Assembly (NCBI RefSeq): GCF_009671205.1
Contig: NZ_CP045309.1
Span: 868,001 to 932,000, forward strand
From: Micromonospora terminaliae
GTDB lineage: Bacteria > Actinomycetota > Actinomycetes > Mycobacteriales > Micromonosporaceae
Direction: 5' to 3'
DNA: 64,000 bases
The position numbers and the translations under genes were made by a program. Below the pieces are notes generated by a model that saw nothing but the letters and a program-made list of their open reading frames with translations, was not told where the DNA came from and made no database searches. This document shows positions 16,228-23,970 of the stretch, one piece after another. The first letter of the stretch is position 1. Each line of letters begins with the position of its first letter.

Positions 16228-17025
16228 TCAGAGTTCGGTGACCACCACGTCGAGCTGCCGGGGCCGGCCGGCGACCCGCGGCTGTTCCTCGACCGCGTAC
16301 TTCAGCTCGCGCAGCGCCCCGACGAGCGCGTCGGCGGTGCGCGGGCGAGCGCCGGCGGTGAGCAGGTCGCGGACCAGCCGGCCCTTGGTGGCCTTGTTGA
16401 AGTGGCTGACCACCGACCGGGTCGGCACCCCGTCGACCTCCCGCTCGTGCAGCACCCGCACCGTCACGGTGCGCTCGGCCACCGTCCCGCGCGGCGCCCA
16501 CGTGGCCGCGTACGCGCCGGAACGCAGGTCCAGCACCGGGCCGGTTCCGGCGGCCGTCGCCATGGCGGACGCCAGCGACCGGCGCCAGTACGCGCCCAGC
16601 GCCCCGATCCCCGGCAGCCGCGCCCCGATCGGGCAGCGGTAGGGCGGGATCCGGTCGGTGAGGCGTACCGCGCCCCAGAGGCCCGAGCTGACCAGCACCG
16701 AGCGGCGGGCCAGCCGCTCCGCCGCCGGCGGCAGCGTGGCCAGGTCGAGGGCCTCGTAGAGCACCCCGGTGTAGATCCGGCCGGCCGGCGCCGTGGCCGC
16801 CGCCCGCAGCCGCGCGTTGCGCCGCAGCTCGCCGCGCTGCCCCTCGCTCAGGCCCAGCGCGTGCCGGGCCGCCGCCTCGTCCGGGCCGGCGCACAGGTCG
16901 ACGAGGGCGGCCAGCACCGCCTCCCGGGCCGGGTTCAGCTCCGGCAGCGAGAGCTTCGACAGGTCCAGCCGCCGGCCCGTGCCGGCCTCGGCCTTCCCCT
17001 CCGACGGGGGCAGCAGGATGAGCAT
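16228..17025 (-). CDS. yaaA: YaaA/DUF328 peroxide-stress family protein
   Basis: 265 residues, near the usual 250-260 of YaaA. The N-terminus MLILLPPSEGKAE is the DUF328 signature. YTGVLYEALD, VSSGLWGAVRLTDRIPPYRCPIGARL and SHFNKATKGRLVRDLL follow in the family order. YaaA binds DNA and protects against peroxide stress in E. coli, partly by limiting free iron. It is cytoplasmic. A GTG 6 nt upstream is possible, but a TACGCT box ending 6 nt before the ATG at 17025 points to a leaderless message starting there. The next gene upstream on the same strand ends 22 nt away. Confidence 0.9.
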   Translation of the reverse strand: MLILLPPSEGKAEAGTGRRLDLSKLSLPELNPAREAVLAALVDLCAGPDEAAARHALGLSEGQRGELRRNARLRAAATAPAGRIYTGVLYEALDLATLPPAAERLARRSVLVSSGLWGAVRLTDRIPPYRCPIGARLPGIGALGAYWRRSLASAMATAAGTGPVLDLRSGAYAATWAPRGTVAERTVTVRVLHEREVDGVPTRSVVSHFNKATKGRLVRDLLTAGARPRTADALVGALRELKYAVEEQPRVAGRPRQLDVVVTEL

Positions 17026-17031
17026 CGGCAC

Positions 17032-17037
17032 AGCGTA
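17032..17037 (-). promoter_or_regulatory. -10 element TACGCT, leaderless start of yaaA
   Basis: On the minus strand TACGCT is followed by GTGCCG and then the ATG of yaaA, the same 6-nt gap seen before the DUF952 and glgC genes. It lies in the short interval after the stop of the upstream membrane-protein gene, so yaaA may be transcribed independently. Confidence 0.4.
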
Positions 17038-17047
17038 CGGCGCGGGT

Positions 17048-18658
17048 TCAGCGCCACGGCCGCACGGCGGCCTCCGGGTGGTACACCCGATAGCCGCCGA
17101 CCTCGGCCACCACCGCCGCGTCGGCCCGGTCGCCGAGCAGCCGGCGCAGCCCGCGCTCCGCCGACGAGCCGACGGCCACCACGTACCCGGGCCGGGCCGC
17201 CCGCCCCACCCGCTTCCAGTACGCCGGGTAGCGGTTCTGGCCGGGGCTCAGGTCGCCGTCGAGCACCGCGCAGACCACCGCCTCACCGGTGTTGAAGATC
17301 AACCGGTTGCAGGTCCAGTAGTCCCCGTACACCTCGCGCAGGCCGGCCCGGCGCACCGCGTCGGCCAGCTCCCGGGCCTGGCGCTCCTCGGCCCGCAGCG
17401 CCGGGGCGTCCGCCACGAACGCCACCGTGCCGGCCAGCGTGGCGGCCACCAGCGCGGCCAGCACCAGCGCGGCCAGCACACCGCCCGCCCGGGCCACCCC
17501 GCCCGCCGTGGCCCGCACCGCGCGCGCGGCGGCCCGCCAGAGCGGCCAGAGCACCACCGGCAGCGAGATCTGGAGCACCGACAGGTACCGCGCGTTGCCC
17601 AGCGGGTCGGTCGCGGCGAGCGGGCTGCGCACGTACGCCAGCAGGGTCAACGCCGCACCGACGACCAGGGCGAGGATCGCCACGGCCCGGACCCGCGCGG
17701 CCGGGTCGGTGGCCCGGCGGAGCGCGACCAGCCCGAGCACGGTGGCGGCCACCAGCAGCGCCGGGTAGAGCAGCCCGAACCACTGGGCCCAGCGGGCGCA
17801 GCCGTCCATGGGGCAGAGGCCGGAGGCCAGTGGCACCCCCTCCAGCAGCCCGCCGTGCAGCCGCTCCGACAGCGACGGCGTCGCCCCCTCCTTGGTACTG
17901 ATCTCCCGGAACACCGACAGCGAGTCCTGCCCGTCCGGCGCGACCAGGTTGTCCTTGACAACCGGCGCGACCCCGACCAGGAAGCCCGCCACCAGCAGCA
18001 CCCCCGGCCAGCCCACCAGGTCCCGCGGCGCGGCCCAGACCAGCACCAGCCCGGCCACCGCGAGGTAGGGCACGATCAACCAGTCCGACCAGAGCGCCAG
18101 CCCGGCCAGCAGCCCGAACAGGCCGGTGGCCAGCCAGCGGTGCCGGACCCGGCGCTCGCCGAGGGCGACCGCGATCAGCAGCATGGCCAGCACCGCCGGC
18201 TTCACCTCCGGCCGGCCGCCGACCACGGTGAGCTGGTCGCGGACGACCCGTTCGGAGCCGAGCGCCAGCAGGCCCACCACGAGGGTGGCCAGCCAGGGCG
18301 AGAAGAGCCGGCGGGTCAACCGGTACGCCAGCCACAGGAAGACCGCGAACAGCACCAGCAACGGCAGCCGCAGCAGCGGCCAGCTCGCTCCCGCCCAGCC
18401 CACCAGCGGGGCCGCCAGGTAGGACTCCAGCACGCCCATGTAGCGCTGGCCGTAGAGGAAGACCGGCCGCTCATGCCCGCCGGCGATGTGCAGGGCCGCC
18501 AGCCCGAAGGTCGCCTCGTCGCTGTTCGAGGTGGGCAGGGTGAGCAGGGTCAACACCAGCCGGTAGCCGACCCCGGCCGCGCCGAGCACCAGCGCCACCA
18601 GCGCCGGCCGGTCCAGCGCCGGACGCCACCGTCCCGGGTCCCGCTCTGGTGTCGACAC
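17048..18658 (-). CDS. GT39-like polytopic membrane glycosyltransferase
   Basis: 536 residues with about ten membrane segments. The first outer loop reads TSNSDEATFGLAALHIAGG and then FLYGQRYMGVLESY, with the acidic residues and aromatic stretch of dolichyl/polyprenyl-phosphate-dependent GT-C enzymes. A soluble C-terminal domain of about 110 residues contains GDYWTCNRLIFNTG and GYRVYHPEA. It probably transfers a lipid-linked sugar at the outer face of the membrane. Acceptor unknown. The GTG at 18658 follows immediately on non-coding sequence shared with the divergent gene at 18777. Upstream in-frame sequence reads through that gene in antisense and was excluded. Confidence 0.6.
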   Translation of the reverse strand: MSTPERDPGRWRPALDRPALVALVLGAAGVGYRLVLTLLTLPTSNSDEATFGLAALHIAGGHERPVFLYGQRYMGVLESYLAAPLVGWAGASWPLLRLPLLVLFAVFLWLAYRLTRRLFSPWLATLVVGLLALGSERVVRDQLTVVGGRPEVKPAVLAMLLIAVALGERRVRHRWLATGLFGLLAGLALWSDWLIVPYLAVAGLVLVWAAPRDLVGWPGVLLVAGFLVGVAPVVKDNLVAPDGQDSLSVFREISTKEGATPSLSERLHGGLLEGVPLASGLCPMDGCARWAQWFGLLYPALLVAATVLGLVALRRATDPAARVRAVAILALVVGAALTLLAYVRSPLAATDPLGNARYLSVLQISLPVVLWPLWRAAARAVRATAGGVARAGGVLAALVLAALVAATLAGTVAFVADAPALRAEERQARELADAVRRAGLREVYGDYWTCNRLIFNTGEAVVCAVLDGDLSPGQNRYPAYWKRVGRAARPGYVVAVGSSAERGLRRLLGDRADAAVVAEVGGYRVYHPEAAVRPWR

Positions 18659-18776
18659 GACCAACGCCCCCGTCGTCGCCTCGACCGCAGTCTGACACGG
18701 GGGCGCCGGGCGGCGGGGTGGATCGGCCCAGACCACTCGCGTGGCCGGACGGCGCGGGTTGTGGCAGGGTGACAGC

Positions 18777-19817
18777 GTGCCACCCACACCACCGGACCAA
18801 CTGGCCGTGCCGCAGCTGCACCACGCCGCGCGGATCGAGGACGCGCTGCACAACCTGGTGGCGCGGCGGCTGCGGCGCACCGGGTGGCAGATCAACATCG
18901 TCGCGTACGCCGGGTACGGCGCCCCGGGCTGGGCGCGGGTGCTCGGCCGCGTGCTGCTCGGCCGCCCGGACACCCGGCAGCGCGGCCGGCTGGAGAAGGT
19001 CCGGGGCTGGCGCAGCTTCACCACGCTGCCCGCCAAGCACGCGAAGGTCACCATCGAGGCCGGCGGCGTCAGCCAGGAGGCGACCGCCGACCGCAGCGGA
19101 TTCGTGGACGCCGTCATCAAGGCCGACTTCACCCCGGGCTGGGGCTGCGTACGCCTCAGCGTGCCCGACGCCGAGCCGGTGGAGGCTTTGGTCCGCATCC
19201 TCGACCCGGAGGTCCGCTTCGGCATCCTCTCCGACATCGACGACACGGTCATGGTGACCGCGCTGCCCCGGCCCCTGCTCGCCGCGTGGAACACCTTCGT
19301 CCTCGACGAGCACGCCCGGGCCGCCGTCCCCGGCATGGCGGTGCTGTACGAGCGCCTGGTCACCGCCCACCCCGGCGCCCCGGTCTTCTACCTCTCCACC
19401 GGCGCCTGGAACGTCGCGCCCACGCTGACCCGGTTCCTGTCCCGGCATCTCTACCCGGCCGGCCCGCTGCTGCTCACCGACTGGGGGCCGACCGCCGACC
19501 GTTGGTTCCGCAGCGGCCGGGAGCACAAGCGGGCCACGCTGGCCCGGCTGGCCCGGGAGTTTCCCGACGTCCGCTGGCTGCTCATCGGCGACGACGGGCA
19601 GCACGACCAGGAGATCTACCGCGAGTTCGCCGCCGCCCACCCGGACAACGTGGCCGGGGTGGCGATCCGCCGGCTCTCGCCCACCCAGTCGGTGCTCGCC
19701 GGCAGCCTGCCCACGCCCGCGGGGCGCCCCTCCGCCGGCCCGGTGGGCCAGAAGTGGCTGGCCGCCCCGGACGGTGCCGGCCTCTGGAAACTCCTCCGCG
19801 AAGCCGGCCTGGTCTGA
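18777..19817 (+). CDS. DUF2183/APP1-type phosphatase
   Basis: 346 residues. A beta-rich N-terminal domain (about 25-145) precedes a HAD-like catalytic domain opening with FGILSDIDDTVMVT, the DxDxT nucleophile motif. It continues VFYLSTGAWNVAPTLTRFL, HKRATLARL and LLIGDDGQHDQEIY, which place the conserved Lys and acidic metal ligands. This is the catalytic domain of yeast App1, a phosphatidate phosphatase. Bacterial members are uncharacterised and are likely lipid or sugar phosphate phosphatases. No signal peptide is visible. GTG start with AGGGTG upstream, divergent from the membrane glycosyltransferase at 18658. Confidence 0.8.
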   Translation: MPPTPPDQLAVPQLHHAARIEDALHNLVARRLRRTGWQINIVAYAGYGAPGWARVLGRVLLGRPDTRQRGRLEKVRGWRSFTTLPAKHAKVTIEAGGVSQEATADRSGFVDAVIKADFTPGWGCVRLSVPDAEPVEALVRILDPEVRFGILSDIDDTVMVTALPRPLLAAWNTFVLDEHARAAVPGMAVLYERLVTAHPGAPVFYLSTGAWNVAPTLTRFLSRHLYPAGPLLLTDWGPTADRWFRSGREHKRATLARLAREFPDVRWLLIGDDGQHDQEIYREFAAAHPDNVAGVAIRRLSPTQSVLAGSLPTPAGRPSAGPVGQKWLAAPDGAGLWKLLREAGLV

Positions 19818-19889
19818 CCCTCCCGCCCGCCCTCCCCGCCTCCGCCTGGTCTCCCGCCGCCTGGCGGCCCGCCGCCTGGCCTGCACCGT

Positions 19890-19946
19890 CGATCATGAAG
19901 TTGGCGGCGAAGATGATCTCCTTCAGTGCCGCCAACTTCATGATCG
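19890..19946. repeat. Long palindrome, candidate dispersed repeat
   Basis: An 18-bp perfect inverted repeat (19890-19907 with 19929-19946; arm CGATCATGAAGTTGGCGG) surrounds a 21-nt loop. It lies between the APP1-like gene and the convergent secreted-protein gene, where it could act as a terminator. Its AT-containing arm is unlike the surrounding coding DNA and resembles dispersed palindromes I associate with Micromonospora genomes. Copy number cannot be seen here. Confidence 0.7.
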
Positions 19947-19991
19947 ATCGGGGATGACGGGGTTTGTCGCCGCTCGTCGGTTGGTTGAGGG

Positions 19992-21581
19992 CTAGTTGGT
20001 GGTGGTTTCGGTCGTGCCTTCCTTGGCCGGGTCGGCGGTCATGTCGGGTGCTTTCGAGCCGCTCTGCTGGCCGCTGTCAGAGCTCCCGGCTCCGGCGTCC
20101 TGGCCGGGGTCGCCCGGGGCGCAGCCCGGCACGCTCGGGTCGGCCACCATGTACGCCTGGCCCTGATTCCGGCCCGCCTGGTTCATTCCCTGCTTCTGGC
20201 CGGCCTGGCCCTTGCCCTGGCCTTGGCCCCTACCCTTGCCTTGGTTGCCCTGACCCATGCCCTGGCCCTGGCCGGCCTGGTTCATGCCCTGGCCCTGAGC
20301 CGCCTCGTCCACGCCCGAGCCGGCGTCCTGTCCACCGCCCGCCTGGTCGGCGTCCTGGCCCTGACCCATGCCCTGGCCCTTCCCCTGGCCCTGGCCGGCG
20401 TTCTGGCCCTGGCCGCGCTGCTTGGCCGCGGCCTGGCGGGCGGCACGGATCTGCTGGACGATCGCCCGGAGCTGCTGGATGCGCGCTCGGACCTGCTGAA
20501 TCCGTTGGGCGATCTGCTTCCCGGCGGCTGCATCCTGCTGTTCGTCCGCGGCCTGACCGCCGTTCTGCTGCCCGGCGGCCGCCTGCTCGTCCTGCTGCTC
20601 GGCCGCGCCCTGCTGATCGGCTGTTGCGCCGGCGTCGCCGCTCTGCTGGCCCGCGCTGTCCTCGCCGACGCCCTGCTCGTCGCCCGCCTCCTGGCCGGCC
20701 TGCTCGTCGCCTGCCTGCTGGCCGCCTGCCTGCTCGTCGCCTGCCTGCTGGCCATCGCCTGCCTGCTGGTCGCCGTCGGCCTGCTGGGCCGCCTGCACGA
20801 TGGCGGCGATCTGCTCCAGCAGGCCGCCGATCGCGTTGATGATGTTGGCAGCCCGATCCGCCCCACTCGCCGCGCCGCCCGCGTTGCCGGCGTCACGGGC
20901 GTTGCCAGCGCCGCCCGCGTTGTCGGCGTCACCGGCGTTGCCAGCGCTGCCCGCGTTGCCGGCGTCACCGGCGTTGCCAGCGCTGCCCGCATCGTCGGCG
21001 GCACCTCCGGGTGCCCCGGCTGCGCCCCCAGGCGCCTGGGTTCCGTCGGCCGCAGCTCCGGCCTTCCCGGCCTGTGCGTCCTGGGCGCCCTGCACGATTC
21101 CGCGGACGCCGCCGAAGAGGCTCGCGAGCCGTTTCACCCGCGCCTCGGTCACCCGCGGGTCGACGAGCTGGCCGGAGCGCTCGCCCCGCATCTGTCCGGT
21201 GACCGCCCAGGCCCGGTCGAGCTGGGTGGCCATCGCCTGCTCCCACGGCACCTCGGGGCACGCCGCCCCGGCCACCTCGACCGTGCCGGTGCAGCCGGCC
21301 GCGGCCCGGCGTTGCTGGATGAGGTCGACCACGGCCTGCCGGTTGGCGATCCGGGCCGCCGAGTTGGCGTCCGGGTTCTGGCGCTGACCGGCGATGAAGG
21401 TCAGGTTGTTGCGCAGGGCGGTGTCCAGGCCCTGGCAGTTCTCGGCGGCCTGGCCGGTGCCGGTCGCGACCGCGAACGCCGCCCCGGCCGTCATCGCCAG
21501 CGCCACGCCGCCCGCGATCTTCCGGTTCCGGGAGCTGGTCGCCGTTCCTCGCCGCCTGGTTGTGCCTCTGCTCCACGCCAT
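19992..21581 (-). CDS. Secreted low-complexity Ala/Gly/Gln-rich repeat protein
   Basis: 529 residues, family not recognised. A basic N-terminus and hydrophobic segment ending TGTGQAAE form a signal peptide of about 46 residues. A small cysteine-containing domain follows (about 47-160, three Cys; NNLTFIAGQRQNPDANSAAR). Four compositional zones come next: NAG/DAG triplets (about 195-240), QQAGDEQAG repeats (about 270-345), a Gln/Arg/Ile helix with probable coiled coil (IQQVRARIQQLRAIVQQIRA, about 365-390), and GQGQGMGQG repeats (about 395-475). The tail is acidic and Thr-rich. It is presumably exported and may be a surface or matrix protein. No sortase motif or terminal membrane segment is seen. 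Confidence 0.75.
   Translation of the reverse strand: MAWSRGTTRRRGTATSSRNRKIAGGVALAMTAGAAFAVATGTGQAAENCQGLDTALRNNLTFIAGQRQNPDANSAARIANRQAVVDLIQQRRAAAGCTGTVEVAGAACPEVPWEQAMATQLDRAWAVTGQMRGERSGQLVDPRVTEARVKRLASLFGGVRGIVQGAQDAQAGKAGAAADGTQAPGGAAGAPGGAADDAGSAGNAGDAGNAGSAGNAGDADNAGGAGNARDAGNAGGAASGADRAANIINAIGGLLEQIAAIVQAAQQADGDQQAGDGQQAGDEQAGGQQAGDEQAGQEAGDEQGVGEDSAGQQSGDAGATADQQGAAEQQDEQAAAGQQNGGQAADEQQDAAAGKQIAQRIQQVRARIQQLRAIVQQIRAARQAAAKQRGQGQNAGQGQGKGQGMGQGQDADQAGGGQDAGSGVDEAAQGQGMNQAGQGQGMGQGNQGKGRGQGQGKGQAGQKQGMNQAGRNQGQAYMVADPSVPGCAPGDPGQDAGAGSSDSGQQSGSKAPDMTADPAKEGTTETTTN
20881..20988. repeat. Three tandem 36-bp repeats inside the secreted-protein gene
   Basis: Three near-identical 36-bp units (20881-20916, 20917-20952, 20953-20988) differ at only a few bases and encode 12-residue Gly-Ser-Ala-Gly-Asn-Ala-Gly-Asp type units on the minus strand. 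Because 36 is a multiple of three, loss or gain of a unit keeps the frame. Confidence 0.8.
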
Positions 21582-21790
21582 CGAAGGTCCTCCGCCTCGT
21601 CCGTCGGGTGTCCGGCATCCGTCCAGCGGTACGGCCGAACCGCCCCGCCCGTTCAGGCGCGCACAGCTGTCACCCCGATTTCTCGACGCAGCGTCATCCT
21701 TGAGTGACGGCCGGTCGACGCCAGCTCGCGGGAGGTGGCGGTATCCACGCCGCGCTGATGCCGCCAGCCCGTCGAGCTGGAGTCGATCAC

Positions 21791-21873
21791 GCGACGTGGG
21801 TCAAGCGGGGCGGGCCAAGCGACGTGGGTCAAGCGGGCCGGGCCAAGCGACGCGGGCCAAGCGGGGGTCAGGC
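21791..21873. repeat. 28-bp tandem repeat ending in the glgB stop region
   Basis: Two 28-bp units (21791-21818, 21819-21846) differ at one base, and a third degenerate unit (21847 to about 21873) runs over the glgB stop codon at 21868. The 286-bp interval 21582-21867 holds this array. I see nothing else in it apart from the expected promoter region of the secreted-protein gene. Confidence 0.7.
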
Positions 21874-23970
21874 GGGGCGGAGCCAGAGGACGCCCAGCGG
21901 CGGCACGCGCAGCGCCGCCGACGCCGGCATCCCGTGCCACGGCACGCTCTCCGCCTGCACCGACCCGAGGTTGCCCACCCCGGACCCGCCGTAGTGGTGG
22001 GCGTCGGTGTTGAGCAGCTCGGTCCACGTGCCACCGGCGGGCAGGCCGACCCGGTAGCCCTCCAGCGGCAGCGCGGAGAAGTTGGCCACGCAGACCAGGG
22101 TCTGGCCGTCGGGGGCGATCCGGATGAACGAGACGGCGTTGTGGGCGACGTCGTCCCCGGCGATCCAGCGGAAGCCGGCGGGGTCGGTGTCCTGTGCCCA
22201 GAGCGCCGGGGTCTCCCGGTAGACCCGGTTCAGGTCGCCGACGAGGCGTTGCACGCCGGCCCGCGCCGGGTCGTGCAGCAGGTACCAGTCGAGGCCGCGC
22301 TCCTCGCTCCACTCGCGGTCGTCGGCGAGTTCGCAGCCCATGAAGAGCAGCTGCTTGCCGGGGTGCGCCCACATGTACGCGAGCAGCGCCCGCACGTTCG
22401 CCAGGCGCTGCCACGTGTCGCCGGGCATCTTGCCGGTGAGGGAGCCCTTGCCGTGCACCACCTCGTCGTGGCTGATCGGCAGCACGTAGTTCTCGCTCCA
22501 GGCGTACGCCAGGGAGAAGGTGAGCTGATGGTGGTGGTGCTGCCGGTAGATCGGGTCCTTGGAGGTGTAGAGCAGGGTGTCGTGCATCCAGCCCATGTTC
22601 CACTTGAAGCCGAAGCCCAGCCCGCCCTCGGCGGTCGGGCGGGTGACGCCCGGCCAGGCCGTGGACTCCTCGGCGACCATCACGACACCGGGGTGGTGCT
22701 TGTAGACGGTGGCGTTGACCTCTTGGAGCAGCGCGATGGCCTCCAGGTTCTCCCGGCCGCCGTGCACGTTGGGCGCCCACTGGCCCTCCTGCCGGGAGTA
22801 GTCCAGGTAGAGCATCGAGGCGACCGCGTCGACCCGCAGGCCGTCGACGTGGAACTCGTCCAGCCAGTAGAGGGCGTTGGCGACCAGGAAGTTGCGCACC
22901 TCGCGGCGGCCGAAGTCGAAGACGTACGTGCCCCAGTCGGGGTGCTCGCCGCGGCGCGGGTCGGGGTGCTCGTAGAGCGGGGTGCCGTCGAAGCGGGCCA
23001 GGGCCCACTCGTCCTTGGGGAAGTGCGCCGGCACCCAGTCGAGGATCACCCCGATGCCGGTCTGGTGCAGCCGGTCGACCAGGTGGCGGAACTCGTCGGG
23101 GTCGCCGAACCGGGCCGTGGGGGCGTAGTAGCCGGTGACCTGGTAGCCCCAGGAACCGCCGAACGGGTGCTCCATGACGGGCAGGAACTCGACGTGGGTG
23201 AAGCCCAGTTCGGTGACGTACGCGGTGAGCTGTTCGGCGAGTTCCCGGTAGCCGAGGCCGGGACGCCACGAGCCGAGGTGCACCTCGTACACGCTCATGG
23301 GCTCCTGGTGCGGCTGCCGGCGCGAACGGCGGGTGAGCCAGCCGGCGTCGCCCCAGGCGTACCGGGAATGGTGCACCACCGAGGCGGTGGCCGGCGGCAC
23401 CTCGGTGCGGGCGGCGAGCGGGTCGGCCTTGTCCCGCCAGTGCCCGTCGGCCCCGAGGATGCGGTACTTGTACCGGCTGCCGACGGCGGCGCCCGGCACG
23501 AAGATCTCCCACACGCCGCTGGAGCCGAGCGAGCGCATCGGCCAGCCGTCGTCGGGACCCCAGCCGGTGAAGTCGCCGACCACCCGCACACCGCGTGCGT
23601 TGGGCGCCCAGACGGTGAACGCGACGCCCTCGTCGAAGACCCGGGCGCCGAGCGCCTCCCAGAGCCGCTCGTGTCGGCCCTCGCCGATCAGGTGCAGGTC
23701 GAGCTGGCCCAGGGTGGGCGGGTAGCGGTAGGGGTCGTCGTGCACCGTGCCGTCGACCTCGACCCGGTAGTCGAGCACCTCGCCGGGTAGCACGGCCTCG
23801 AAGACGCCCGCGTCGTGCACCCGCTTCATGGGGTGCCGTTCGTCGCCGGCGAGCACCGTCACGTCGGCCGCGCCCCGGCGCAGGGTACGGATGGTGGTGC
23901 GCCCCCCGGCGGGGTGCGCGCCGAGCGTGGCGTGCGGGTCGTGCGCCTGGCCGGCGATCAGCTGCTCCAT
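21868..23970 (-). CDS. glgB: 1,4-alpha-glucan branching enzyme
   Basis: 700 residues, usual length for actinobacterial GlgB. An N-terminal domain (about 1-105) precedes the CBM48 domain ([20 protein letters not shown]) and the GH13 barrel. The nucleophile Asp lies in [12 protein letters not shown], the acid/base Glu in [12 protein letters not shown] and a third acid in [16 protein letters not shown]-terminal beta domain ends GVLWLRPA. It forms alpha-1,6 branches in glycogen in the cytoplasm. The ATG at 23970 lies inside the end of glgE, a 13-bp overlap that argues for translational coupling. Much longer upstream in-frame sequence belongs to antisense of glgE's other frame and was excluded. 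Confidence 0.96.
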   Translation of the reverse strand: MEQLIAGQAHDPHATLGAHPAGGRTTIRTLRRGAADVTVLAGDERHPMKRVHDAGVFEAVLPGEVLDYRVEVDGTVHDDPYRYPPTLGQLDLHLIGEGRHERLWEALGARVFDEGVAFTVWAPNARGVRVVGDFTGWGPDDGWPMRSLGSSGVWEIFVPGAAVGSRYKYRILGADGHWRDKADPLAARTEVPPATASVVHHSRYAWGDAGWLTRRSRRQPHQEPMSVYEVHLGSWRPGLGYRELAEQLTAYVTELGFTHVEFLPVMEHPFGGSWGYQVTGYYAPTARFGDPDEFRHLVDRLHQTGIGVILDWVPAHFPKDEWALARFDGTPLYEHPDPRRGEHPDWGTYVFDFGRREVRNFLVANALYWLDEFHVDGLRVDAVASMLYLDYSRQEGQWAPNVHGGRENLEAIALLQEVNATVYKHHPGVVMVAEESTAWPGVTRPTAEGGLGFGFKWNMGWMHDTLLYTSKDPIYRQHHHHQLTFSLAYAWSENYVLPISHDEVVHGKGSLTGKMPGDTWQRLANVRALLAYMWAHPGKQLLFMGCELADDREWSEERGLDWYLLHDPARAGVQRLVGDLNRVYRETPALWAQDTDPAGFRWIAGDDVAHNAVSFIRIAPDGQTLVCVANFSALPLEGYRVGLPAGGTWTELLNTDAHHYGGSGVGNLGSVQAESVPWHGMPASAALRVPPLGVLWLRPA

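Noticed and set aside
18659..19363. Upstream extension of the membrane glycosyltransferase gene
   Set aside because: It is antisense to the APP1-like gene and lacks any domain. The protein's own N-terminus begins at the GTG at 18658.
19992..21581. Plus-strand frame rich in leucine across the secreted-protein region
   Set aside because: It is the antisense of the repeat gene. Leu/Ala periodicity follows from the Gln/Gly repeats, and no start or ribosome-binding site supports it.
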